Positions 23,675 to 31,556 of a stretch of 64,000 nucleotides of DNA are shown in pieces. The stretch spans positions 62,001 to 126,000 of the forward strand of contig JBKHXF010000018.1 in NCBI GenBank assembly GCA_046566145.1, in the 5' to 3' direction. Position 1 is the stretch's first letter. Every line of letters begins with the position of its first letter. This DNA comes from JBKHXF01 sp046566145. Its GTDB lineage: Bacteria; Actinomycetota; Nitriliruptoria; Nitriliruptorales; Nitriliruptoraceae. A program made the translations under genes and the position numbers. Below the pieces are notes generated by a model that saw only the letters and a program-made list of their open reading frames with translations, did not search any database and was not told where the DNA came from.

Positions 23675-24298
23675 TCAGAGCGACGTCACCCAGTTGCGCA
23701 GCAGGCGCGTCCCGACGGGTCCCGACTTCTCGGGGTGGAACTGCGTGCCGACGACGCTGCCCTCCCGCACGACACAGGGGAAGGACGCCCCGGCGTAGTC
23801 GCACACGGCGACGACGTGCGTCCGGTGCTCCGGCACCGCGTAGTACCCGTGGACGAAGTAGCACCGCTCCCCCGAGACGCCCTCGAGCAGCGGATCGTCC
23901 TCGTGTCCCGGTGCCGCGGACACGACGTCCCAGCCCATGTGCGGGACCGTCGCCCCGGCAGGGAAACGCACGACCCCGCCGGGCAGCAGGCCGAGGCCGG
24001 GCACTTCGGGCTGCTCCTCGCTGCTCGTGTAGAGCAGCTGCATGCCGATGCAGATGCCGAACACGGGGCGTTCCCGATCGATCCAGTCCGCCAGGAGGTC
24101 GACGAGGCCTGCGGCGCGCAGGTTCGTCAGGCACGACCCGAACGCCCCGACCCCGGGCACGAGGAGCGCGTCCGCACGGCCGGCCACGTCCGCGTCGCCG
24201 GTGATGAACGCCTCCGCCCCGGCGGCGACGAGGCCGCGCTGGGCCGACCGGACGTTGCCCGCCCGGTAGTCGAGGACCGCGACCCGCGGTGCGGTCAC
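23675..24298 (-). CDS. hisH: Imidazole glycerol phosphate synthase glutaminase subunit
   Basis: A 207-residue class I glutamine amidotransferase that supplies ammonia to HisF. The oxyanion strand is 'LLVPGVGAFGSCL', the nucleophile Cys lies in 'GICIGMQLL', and the His/Glu pair is in 'GTQFHPEKSG'. The GTG overlaps the hisB stop as GTGA with GAAGGG upstream. It is the last gene of the hisD-C-B-H block, cut off from hisA-hisF by the opposing kinase pair. Confidence 0.96.
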   Translation of the reverse strand: MTAPRVAVLDYRAGNVRSAQRGLVAAGAEAFITGDADVAGRADALLVPGVGAFGSCLTNLRAAGLVDLLADWIDRERPVFGICIGMQLLYTSSEEQPEVPGLGLLPGGVVRFPAGATVPHMGWDVVSAAPGHEDDPLLEGVSGERCYFVHGYYAVPEHRTHVVAVCDYAGASFPCVVREGSVVGTQFHPEKSGPVGTRLLRNWVTSL

Positions 24299-24885
24299 TG
24301 CAGCACGCCCTTCGTGGACGGCACGCCGCCCGGCGCGGTGACGGCGACGGCGCGGCGCAGCGCCACGGCGACGCACTTGAACACCGACTCGAAGATGTGG
24401 TGGGTGTTCTCGCCCGACAGGTTGTGCACGTGCAGGGTGATGCGCGCGTTGGCGACGACCGACTCGAAGAAGTGCTTGATGAGGGTGGTCTCGAAGGTCC
24501 CGTTCACGAGCTCGACGGGGGTCTGCACGTCGTAGACGAGGTACGGCCGGCCCGAGAGGTCGATGGCGACGCGGGTCAGCGCCTCGTCGATCGGCACCGT
24601 CGCGTCGCCGAAACGCTCGACGCCGGCGCGGTCCCCCCAGGCCTCGGCGAGGGCCTGCCCGAGCGCGATCCCGACGTCCTCGGTGGTGTGGTGCGCATCG
24701 ATGTCGAGGTCGCCGTCGCAGCGCACCGTGAGGTCGAGGCGGCCGTGCCTGCCGAGCTGGTCCAGCATGTGGTCGAAGAACGGGACGCCGGTCGACACGT
24801 CGCAGGTGCCGGTGCCGTCGAGGTCGACCTCGACGACGATGGTCGTCTCCTTGGTGCGACGCTCGACGCGCGCGCTGCGGCTCAT
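24295..24885 (-). CDS. hisB: Imidazoleglycerol-phosphate dehydratase
   Basis: A 196-residue monofunctional dehydratase (no HisB phosphatase domain). Metal-binding signatures: 'DVSTGVPFFDHMLDQLGRHG', 'DIDAHHTTEDVGIALG' and 'LHVHNLSGENTHHIFESVFK', which form the two Mn sites. The ATG at 24885 has GAGG 5 bases upstream. A TACGGT on the minus strand about 42 bases ahead could be an internal promoter, which would explain the 55-base gap after hisC when other his neighbours overlap. Confidence 0.96.
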   Translation of the reverse strand: MSRSARVERRTKETTIVVEVDLDGTGTCDVSTGVPFFDHMLDQLGRHGRLDLTVRCDGDLDIDAHHTTEDVGIALGQALAEAWGDRAGVERFGDATVPIDEALTRVAIDLSGRPYLVYDVQTPVELVNGTFETTLIKHFFESVVANARITLHVHNLSGENTHHIFESVFKCVAVALRRAVAVTAPGGVPSTKGVLQ

Positions 24886-24940
24886 GACGGCCTCGATCGG
24901 GGCTGGAGGGGCGGGTGCGGCGGCGACCGTACCCCGGCCC

Positions 24941-26023
24941 TCAGCCCGACAGCACCTCACCGAGGGCGCCCAGGAAGGCGTCGTTCTCCGCCGGCGTGCC
25001 GACGGTGACCCGCAGGCAGCCGGCGAGCCCGGGCGCCGTCGAGAAGTCGCGGACCAGGACCCCACGTCCGAGGAGGCCGTCGAACACCTCGCCGGCCTCG
25101 GTGACCCGGAACAGCACGAAGTTCGCCACGGACGGCCACACCCGCGACACCCCCGACAGGCCGTCGAGCACGCCGATGATGCGGTCGCGCTCCGCGGCGG
25201 TCTCGGCGAGGTGGGTGGTCAGCGAGGGGCGCTGCTCCAGCGCGACGAGCCCGGCGACCTGGGTCAACGCGTCGAGGTGGTACGGGAGGCGGACCTTGCG
25301 GACGTCGTCCACCACCCAGTCGTGGGCCAGCAGGTAGCCGAGCCGCAGGCCGGCCAGCCGGTACGCCTTGGAGAACGTTCGGGTCACGACCAGTCGCGGA
25401 AGCTCGTCGAGCAGGCGAACCGACGCGTCCGGGTCGTCGGAGAACTCGACGTACGCCTCGTCGAGGACGACGAGGCCGTCGCACCCGTCGTGCAGGGCGC
25501 GGACCGCGTCCAGCGTGAGCGCGACACCCGCGGGGTTGTGCGGGCTCGCCACGACGACGAGGTCGGGAGCGTGCGCGTCGACCGCCTCGGCGGCGACCGT
25601 CGCCGTGAGGACGAGGTCCTCCGGCAGGTCGTGCTCGACGACGGGGGTCGCCGCGACCCGGGCGATCAGGGGGTGCGCCGAGTAGCCGGGACGGAACAGC
25701 AGCATCCGACGGGTGGGCCCGCCGTAGGCCTGGAAGAGCTGCAGCAGCACCTCGTTGGACCCGTTGGCGGCCCACACCCGCTCGACGGGCAGGCCGACCG
25801 TGTCACCCAGCGCGGTCCGTAGCGCCGTGGCGGGACGGTCGGGGTAGCGGTTGAGCTCGAGGCCGCGGATGCGCTCGGCCACCGTGGCGAGGAACGCCGG
25901 CGGGGGCGGCTCCGCGGTCTCGTTGGTGTTCAGCCGGATGGGCACGTCGAGCTGCGGCGCGCCGTACGGGGTGACGTCGACGAGATCAGGGCGGACCGGG
26001 ACACGGTCGGGCCGAGGACTCAC
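24941..26023 (-). CDS. hisC: Histidinol-phosphate aminotransferase
   Basis: A 360-residue fold-type I PLP enzyme. It opens with 'DVTPYGAPQLDVPIRLNTNETA', the usual HisC N terminus. 'AANGSNEVLLQLFQAYGG' binds the PLP phosphate, 'VVASPHNPAGVAL' and 'VVLDEAYVEFS' follow, and the Schiff-base Lys is in 'TFSKAYRLAGLRLGY'. The GTG at 26023 overlaps the hisD stop as GTGA. Its upstream region, including any ribosome site, lies inside a 24-base tandem repeat at the hisD end. Confidence 0.95.
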   Translation of the reverse strand: MSPRPDRVPVRPDLVDVTPYGAPQLDVPIRLNTNETAEPPPPAFLATVAERIRGLELNRYPDRPATALRTALGDTVGLPVERVWAANGSNEVLLQLFQAYGGPTRRMLLFRPGYSAHPLIARVAATPVVEHDLPEDLVLTATVAAEAVDAHAPDLVVVASPHNPAGVALTLDAVRALHDGCDGLVVLDEAYVEFSDDPDASVRLLDELPRLVVTRTFSKAYRLAGLRLGYLLAHDWVVDDVRKVRLPYHLDALTQVAGLVALEQRPSLTTHLAETAAERDRIIGVLDGLSGVSRVWPSVANFVLFRVTEAGEVFDGLLGRGVLVRDFSTAPGLAGCLRVTVGTPAENDAFLGALGEVLSG

Positions 26024-27369
26024 GAGCCCGGCTCGGTTCCACCCCGCGAGCCAGGCTCGGTTCCACCCCGCGAGCCCGGCTCGACCCGCACCTGCACGGC
26101 GCGGCCGTGCGCGGGGAGGTCCTCGGCGTCGGCGAGGGCCCGCACGCTCGGGGCGAGGTGGAGGAGCGCCGCCTCGTCGTACTCGACCCAGTTGACGGGC
26201 ACCAGGAACGACGAGGTGGTGAGACCGCCCGTGAACCTGGCGGTCCCGGAGGTCGGCAGCGTGTGGTTCGGCCCGGCCGCGTAGTCGCCGAGGCTCACCG
26301 GGGTGTTGGCCCCGATGAACGTGGTGCCGCTGAACCGGATGCGCGCCGCGACCGCTGCCGCGTCGGCGGTCTGGACCTCCAGGTGTTCGGCCGCGAAGGC
26401 CTCGGCGACCTCCACGGCGTGGTCGATGTCGTCGACGAGCGCCACGGTGCCCTGGTTGGCGAGGGCGACCTCGACGCGCTCCCGGTGCTTCGTGCCGGCG
26501 ACCTCGTCGTCGAGCGCGGCCTCGACGGGCGCGACCAGCGCCGGATCGGTGGTGATGAGGAGGCACGTGGCGAGCTCGTCGTGCTCGGCCTGCGCGACGA
26601 GGTCCGCCGCGAGGATCCGCGGGTCCGCGGTCCCGTCGGCCACGATGCCGATCTCGGTCGGCCCGGCGTAGCCGTCGATGCCGATCAGCCCCTCGGCGGC
26701 GAGCCGCTGCTTCGCGAGCGCGACGTACAGGTTGCCCGGGCCGACGACCTTGTCGCAGCGCGGGACGCTGTCGGTGCCGTACGCCATCGCCGCGATGGCC
26801 TGCGCACCGCCGGCGCGGACCACCCGGTCGACGCCGAGCAGCTCCGCCGCAGCGAGGATGGTCCGGTTCGGCATCCCGTCGGCGCCCGTGGGCGGGGTGC
26901 AGAGGACGATCTCGTCCACGCCGGCGACCTGGGCCGGCACGACCGTCATGACCACGGTCGAGGGGTAGACCGCCTTGCCGCCGGGGACGTAGACGCCGGC
27001 CCGCTCGATGGGGCGGTACCACATCCCCATGCGCGCACCGTCGCGCTCGTCCGACCACTCCTGCGGCCTGGCGCGCTCGTGGAACCAACGGACCTGGTCG
27101 ATCGCGCGCTCGAGGGCCGCGCGGAGGGTCGGGTCGAGGTCGGCGAGCGCCTGCGCACGGACCTCGGCGGGGACGACGAGGTCGCCGACCTGCACCCCGT
27201 CGAAGCGGGCCGTCAGCTCCCGGACGGCCTCGTCTCCCCGGTCGCGGACGGCGTGCAGGGTCTCCTGCACCCCGGCCGTCGCCGCGTCGAGGTCGACGAC
27301 CGGGCGTGGCAGCCGGGCTCGAGGGTCGGAGCGGTCACCACGCAGGTCGAGGACGGAGAGGCGGGCCAT
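26020..27369 (-). CDS. hisD: Histidinol dehydrogenase
   Basis: A 449-residue zinc enzyme catalysing the last two oxidation steps to histidine. Motifs: 'VYVPGGKAVYPSTVVM', 'GGAQAIAAMAYGTDSVPRCDKVVGPGN', 'DGYAGPTEIGIVAD', 'AQAEHDELATCLLI' with zinc ligands, 'AAEHLEVQ' with the catalytic Glu/His, and 'GPNHTLPTSGTARF'. The normal C terminus is extended by about 20 residues made of an EPGSRGGT repeat. A TACGCT at 27406-27411 may be the -10 of the hisD-C-B-H block. The start is the ATG at 27369; the ribosome site is weak. Confidence 0.96.
   Translation of the reverse strand: MARLSVLDLRGDRSDPRARLPRPVVDLDAATAGVQETLHAVRDRGDEAVRELTARFDGVQVGDLVVPAEVRAQALADLDPTLRAALERAIDQVRWFHERARPQEWSDERDGARMGMWYRPIERAGVYVPGGKAVYPSTVVMTVVPAQVAGVDEIVLCTPPTGADGMPNRTILAAAELLGVDRVVRAGGAQAIAAMAYGTDSVPRCDKVVGPGNLYVALAKQRLAAEGLIGIDGYAGPTEIGIVADGTADPRILAADLVAQAEHDELATCLLITTDPALVAPVEAALDDEVAGTKHRERVEVALANQGTVALVDDIDHAVEVAEAFAAEHLEVQTADAAAVAARIRFSGTTFIGANTPVSLGDYAAGPNHTLPTSGTARFTGGLTTSSFLVPVNWVEYDEAALLHLAPSVRALADAEDLPAHGRAVQVRVEPGSRGGTEPGSRGGTEPGS
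26024..26083. repeat. 24-base tandem repeat at the hisD/hisC junction
   Basis: Units at 26024-26047 and 26048-26071 differ by one base, and a half unit follows at 26072-26083. Each begins with GAGCCNGGCTC, an 11-base palindrome. In the hisD frame it encodes EPGSRGGT. The repeat ends exactly at the hisC start. Confidence 0.9.
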
Positions 27370-27405
27370 CGGCGTCGTCCCGAGTCGGAGGGTGGGGGCG
27401 GGCGG

Positions 27406-27411
27406 AGCGTA
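27406..27411 (-). promoter_or_regulatory. Possible -10 element (TACGCT) for the hisD-C-B-H block
   Basis: TACGCT toward hisD, 37 bases before the ATG, in the gap between hisD and the end of the PAS kinase gene. No obvious -35. Confidence 0.35.
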
Positions 27412-27448
27412 CCCACGCCCTCGGGCGACCCGGCCCGTGGGCAGGGCG

Positions 27449-29707
27449 TCAGCCGGCGTCGCGCCCTCGCTCGGGAGCCGCGTGCAGGACGTGCACCGGC
27501 ACCGTGCGCAGCGCCGGGAGCCGCAGCGTGAACGTGCTCCCCCGACCGGTCTCGGAGCGCAGGTCGATCGTGCCGCCCTGCCGCTCGGCGAGGGCGCGCG
27601 CGATGGACAGGCCGAGACCGGGCCCCTGGGTCCGGGTCAGGTGGTCACCGAGGCGGTGGAAGCGCTCGAAGATGCGGTGCTGCTCGCGCTCGGGGATGCC
27701 CGGCCCGCGATCCTCCACCGAGACGCACGCCTCGTCGCCCTCGACGTGGACGCGCACCACGACGTCCTCCGTCGTGTGCTTCAGCGCGTTCGAGATCAAC
27801 GACTGCAGGATGCGCAACGTCGCCGCCTCGTCCGCGAGCACGGTCGGGATGGACGCGATCTCGAGCCGGACGCGGTCCGCCGTGGCCGGTCGGAACTCCC
27901 GCTCGACGGCACCGCGCGCGAGGACCGCGAGGTCGACCTCCGACGGCTGGATCCGCAGGGTGTCGCGGTCGATGTCGGCGACGATCAGCAGGTCCGCGAT
28001 GAGCGACTCGAGCCGGTCGACCTGCGTCGCCATCGACGTGTGGATGGCCTCGACCTGGTCGGGCCGCAGCAGGTGGCCGCGGTTGCGCATGGTCGCGAGG
28101 AAGCCCTTCAGTGGCGTGAGCGGGGTCCGCAGCTCGTGCGACACGGTCGCGACGAAGTCGGCCTTCAGGGACTCGACCTCCCGCTCGGCCGTGATGTCGC
28201 GGGCGACGACCACGAGCCCGACGGCATCCCCGTCGGCTCGCACCACCGGGGCGACCGAGCAGACGACCCAGCGCCAGGTCCCGTCACGCCGCAGCACCTG
28301 CAGCGGGAGCGCGTCGACCCGTCCGCCCGTCTCCAGGAACCGGACGAGGTCGCCGGGGTGACCCGGCAGGACGTCGTGGTCGTGCTCGTCACGGATCCGC
28401 AGGACCGTGTACCAGGGGCGGCCGGCGGCCTCGTCGGGGGTGACCCCGGAGATCACGGCCATGGCCTCGTTCCACATCCCGACGGCGCCGTCGACGTCGA
28501 GCATCACGATGCCGTCCGACGCCGCGTTCACGACGTCGTTGAGCTTGGTCGTCTCGGCGGCGAGCCGGTTCCGCTCGTGCTCGACGGTCCGGTACAGCTC
28601 GACGCTGCGCAGCGCCACGGCGGCCTCGTCCGCGAGCGTCGCGAGCAGGGTCAACGCCGCGTCGCCCCAGGGCTCGAGGCCCCGTCGGTCGGCGACGGCC
28701 AGGGCCCCGATGGTGCGCCCGCGGTGGAGCAGCGGCGCACCGAGCGAGGTCCGGTGCCCGTCGTCGAGGTGCACGGGGTGGCCGCGACGCAGGGCCTCCT
28801 CGAGCGCCGCCTCCCGCTCCCCGTGTCGGGCGCGGCTCCGACCGACCTCGAAGGTCTCGACGTTCGAGCCATCGGTCAGGACGAGCTGGGCGCTGGCCCC
28901 ACCGAGGAGCACCACCAGCCCGTGCAGGAACCGCTCCATCGCGTCCGGTGCATCGGTGAACTCGACGAGCGTGCGCGTCACAGCGTGCAGGCCGCGCATG
29001 CGTTCACGCTCCTCGAGGACGCCCACGTACCCGCGGTAGCCGAGGTAGAGGCCGACCATCAGCACCGAGGCGAGCAGCGTGGCTCCCGGTTCGTTCTCGG
29101 CCACGACGGCCAGCACCAGCCCGAAGGACGTGTTGCCGATGGCGGTGACGAGGTTCAGGCGCCAGACGTCGAGCACGGTCTCACGCCATGGTCGGCGCAG
29201 GAGCCGGCGGAAGAGCTCGGCGAGAGCCCCGAGCGAGACGAGGTTGAGCACCACGACGGCGACGAGGACGGCGATCACGCGCCGCACCCCGAGGCCCGAG
29301 CCGTCGACGCCGATCGCGGCTGCGGCGAAGGTCGCCGCAGTCGCCCAGAGACCGACCTGCCCAGCGTTGAAGGCGACCTTCGCTGCGTCGGACCGGTGTG
29401 CAGCGTGGCCGACCAGGCTGGCGCCGAAGACGACGAGCGGCGCCACCCCGACGGGGGCCGTCAGCAGCAGCGCGACGAAGATCCCCTCCTCGAGCGTGAA
29501 CCCGTGGGAGGTCCCCTGCCGCTCGAAACGGAGCGGTATCAGCACGGCGACGGTGGCGGCGAGGCCGAGCGTTGCCAGCCCGACCACCGACTCGGCCTCG
29601 GCCGGCAGCACCAGGTAGGCAGCGAGGCAGGCGAGCGCTCCCGCGACGAGCAGACCGGTGGCGAAACCCCGGACGTCTCCTCGGTCGTGCACCTGCGTCA
29701 TGCTCAC
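27449..29707 (-). CDS. Membrane PAS/GAF histidine kinase following a secreted protease
   Basis: A 752-residue kinase. Hydrophobic segments fill residues 10-235 and include 'TLEEGIFVALLLTAPVG' and 'KVAFNAGQVGLWA' (FN near 110), the same module as in the kinase pair near 21 kb. A GAF-like domain follows (about 250-385, 'SLGAPLLHRGRTIGALAVADRRG'), then a PAS domain ('VVNAASDGIVMLDVDG' to 'VVARDITAEREV'), the acceptor region 'VSHELRTPLTPLKGFL' (His about 524), N box 'SLISNALKH' and 'GLGLSIARAL'. The start is GTG 29707 or ATG 29701, four or ten bases after the protease stop. No response regulator is adjacent. Confidence 0.88.
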   Translation of the reverse strand: MSMTQVHDRGDVRGFATGLLVAGALACLAAYLVLPAEAESVVGLATLGLAATVAVLIPLRFERQGTSHGFTLEEGIFVALLLTAPVGVAPLVVFGASLVGHAAHRSDAAKVAFNAGQVGLWATAATFAAAAIGVDGSGLGVRRVIAVLVAVVVLNLVSLGALAELFRRLLRRPWRETVLDVWRLNLVTAIGNTSFGLVLAVVAENEPGATLLASVLMVGLYLGYRGYVGVLEERERMRGLHAVTRTLVEFTDAPDAMERFLHGLVVLLGGASAQLVLTDGSNVETFEVGRSRARHGEREAALEEALRRGHPVHLDDGHRTSLGAPLLHRGRTIGALAVADRRGLEPWGDAALTLLATLADEAAVALRSVELYRTVEHERNRLAAETTKLNDVVNAASDGIVMLDVDGAVGMWNEAMAVISGVTPDEAAGRPWYTVLRIRDEHDHDVLPGHPGDLVRFLETGGRVDALPLQVLRRDGTWRWVVCSVAPVVRADGDAVGLVVVARDITAEREVESLKADFVATVSHELRTPLTPLKGFLATMRNRGHLLRPDQVEAIHTSMATQVDRLESLIADLLIVADIDRDTLRIQPSEVDLAVLARGAVEREFRPATADRVRLEIASIPTVLADEAATLRILQSLISNALKHTTEDVVVRVHVEGDEACVSVEDRGPGIPEREQHRIFERFHRLGDHLTRTQGPGLGLSIARALAERQGGTIDLRSETGRGSTFTLRLPALRTVPVHVLHAAPERGRDAG

Positions 29708-29711
29708 CCGG

Positions 29712-31376
29712 TCAGTACCAGTTGCCCGCGTACCAGTTCCCGGCGTACCAGTTCCCGGCGTACCAGTTGCCCGCGTACCAGTTGCCCGCGTACCAGTTCC
29801 CGGCGCTCCAGTCCGACGATACGTAGGACAGCGGGTCGAAGAGCTGGTTCTGGGCGGTCAGCTCGGTCGTGTTGTCGAGCCGGACGGCCGGCAGGAGCGG
29901 CGACACCTGCAGGCGGTAGACCAGCGAGCCGCGGTCGGCCGCCAGCGAGCCGAGCCCGCTGGAGCGCTGGACGCCCTGGTTCGCGACCGGAGGGGCCGTG
30001 AGCGCGGCGGCGGCGGCGACGTCCACGACGCCGTGTCCGTCGACGTTGCGGTCCCGGACGGGGCCTCGGGCGGCGGTAGTCGTCAGCGCGCCCTTGATCT
30101 GGTCCGGCGTCCAGTCCGGATGTGCCTGACGCAGCAGCGCGACGGCCCCGGTGGTGACCGCGGCGGCGAAGGATGTCCCGCTCCCCCGCACGTAGGCGCT
30201 GCCGACGTGGGCGGAGGTGGCGTACCGGTCGACGCCGGAGCCGGGGGCGCGCAGGCCGACGAGGTGCGACCCGGGAGCGACCAGGTCGGGCTTGACGACC
30301 CCGTCGGCGATGGACGGGCCCCGGGAGGAGTAGGGGGCGACGGTGTCGTCGCCGCGACCCGGGGTGCCGTTGCGGTCGGTCGCGCCGACGGTGATGACCA
30401 GCGGGTCGTCAGCCGGCTTCGGGATGCGGCCCGGCCCCTCCGCCCCGTGGTTGCCTGCGGACACGACGACGACGATGCCGGCGTCCCAGGCGCGCTGCAC
30501 GGCGTGGTTGAGCGGCGACAGGGCGTTGGGCTGGGTCGAGTCCGTGCCGAGGGACAGGTTGAGGACGCCGATGCCGTAGGTGTCCTTGAACGACACGACG
30601 TACTGGATAGCGGCAAGGACGTGCGACACGTCGGCCGCGCCGTTCTCGCCGGCGATCTTGACCGGCACGACGTGCGCTCCGGGCGCGACACCGGCGTGCT
30701 GGCCGGCCGAGGCCGCGCCGTTCCCGGCGGCCACGCCGGCGATGAAGGTGCCGTGTCCCATGCGGTCGACGCCGTCGCCCTCACCGGACAGGTCGAGGCC
30801 ACCGACGACGCGGCCCGCGAGGTCCGCGACCTCGGTGACGCCGGTGTCGATGACGGCGATGCCGACACCGGAGCCGTCGACGCCGGCGCGGTGCAGGACG
30901 TCTGCACGGACGTGCTCGACGAACTCGCTGTCGCCGACGTACGTCCCCGGCTCGTAGGTGTGGTCGAGGGTGACGCTGCCGTCCGCCGCGATCTCGAGCA
31001 CGCCCGGCCGGGCGCGCAGCGAGGCGAGCACCTCGGCGTCGATGGTGGCCGAGAACCCGTCGACGATGGGCAGCAGGGCCCCGACCTCGCCTCCGGCGGC
31101 GGCGACGGCCCTCGCCGCGCCGGCGGCCGCCGCGGCGGAGGACGTGCGCACGATGACGCCAGCGGTGGGGGCGCTGTCGAGGGCCGCGAGGACCGCGGGG
31201 TCGACGCTGGCGGGGGTGGCGGACTGCGCCGTGACCGCCCCGCCGGAGGAACGGACGACGTTCGGCGAGGGGGCCGGCAGGGCGGTCACGGACGCGGCCA
31301 GCGCCGAGAGGAGCGAGAACACGATCGCCGGATGACGGGTCCGACGTCCGCGTGCTGCGATGCTGGTGGTCACCAC
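29712..31376 (-). CDS. Secreted subtilisin-like serine protease (S8) with C-terminal AGNWY repeats
   Basis: A 554-residue exported protease. A signal sequence ('AIVFSLLSALAASVTALPAP') is followed by a propeptide-like region (about 40-140) and the S8 catalytic domain with Asp in 'IAVIDTGV' (about 176), His in 'GHGTFIAGV' (about 207), the oxyanion 'VSAGNHG' and Ser in 'GSGTSFAAAV' (about 402). The last 30 residues are six exact AGNWY units. I start at the GTG at 31376, which has GGGGAG 8 bases upstream. Its stop is four bases before the start of the PAS kinase, so the two genes probably form an operon. Confidence 0.9.
   Translation of the reverse strand: MVTTSIAARGRRTRHPAIVFSLLSALAASVTALPAPSPNVVRSSGGAVTAQSATPASVDPAVLAALDSAPTAGVIVRTSSAAAAAGAARAVAAAGGEVGALLPIVDGFSATIDAEVLASLRARPGVLEIAADGSVTLDHTYEPGTYVGDSEFVEHVRADVLHRAGVDGSGVGIAVIDTGVTEVADLAGRVVGGLDLSGEGDGVDRMGHGTFIAGVAAGNGAASAGQHAGVAPGAHVVPVKIAGENGAADVSHVLAAIQYVVSFKDTYGIGVLNLSLGTDSTQPNALSPLNHAVQRAWDAGIVVVVSAGNHGAEGPGRIPKPADDPLVITVGATDRNGTPGRGDDTVAPYSSRGPSIADGVVKPDLVAPGSHLVGLRAPGSGVDRYATSAHVGSAYVRGSGTSFAAAVTTGAVALLRQAHPDWTPDQIKGALTTTAARGPVRDRNVDGHGVVDVAAAAALTAPPVANQGVQRSSGLGSLAADRGSLVYRLQVSPLLPAVRLDNTTELTAQNQLFDPLSYVSSDWSAGNWYAGNWYAGNWYAGNWYAGNWYAGNWY
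29715..29804 (-). repeat. Six tandem 15-base units encoding AGNWY
   Basis: Six consecutive 15-base units (plus strand 'gtaccagttgcccgc' or 'gtaccagttcccggc') end exactly at the protease stop. Only two sequence variants occur, so the array is recent or kept uniform by recombination. Confidence 0.95.
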
Positions 31377-31532
31377 GAGTCGCTCTCCCCGATCGATGCG
31401 CTGACGTGGACCACCGTCGCCCGGGGCGTCCCGGGACGCACTGGGTCCGTTGTCCCAACCGGTCACCCGCGAGGTGCGCAGCGTGATCGGCGGGCGGAGA
31501 GCGTGAGACGTTGCGCGACAGGCGTTCGCCCT

Positions 31533-31547
31533 CTGGCGGCGCGCCAG
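31533..31547 (-). terminator. Small hairpin after dnaE
   Basis: CTGGCG-gcg-CGCCAG forms a 6-bp stem about 10 bases past the dnaE stop. It is short and without a U tract, so the evidence is weak. Confidence 0.35.
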
Positions 31548-31556
31548 CGCCGGGGG

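Noticed and set aside
26024..26083. Possible end of a mobile element at the hisD/hisC junction
   Set aside because: There is no transposase, no target duplication and no terminal inverted repeat beyond the short palindrome; tandem duplication explains it.
29715..29804. Regular 15-base repeats that could suggest a CRISPR or minisatellite
   Set aside because: There are no spacers; the units are in frame and encode the AGNWY tail of the subtilase.
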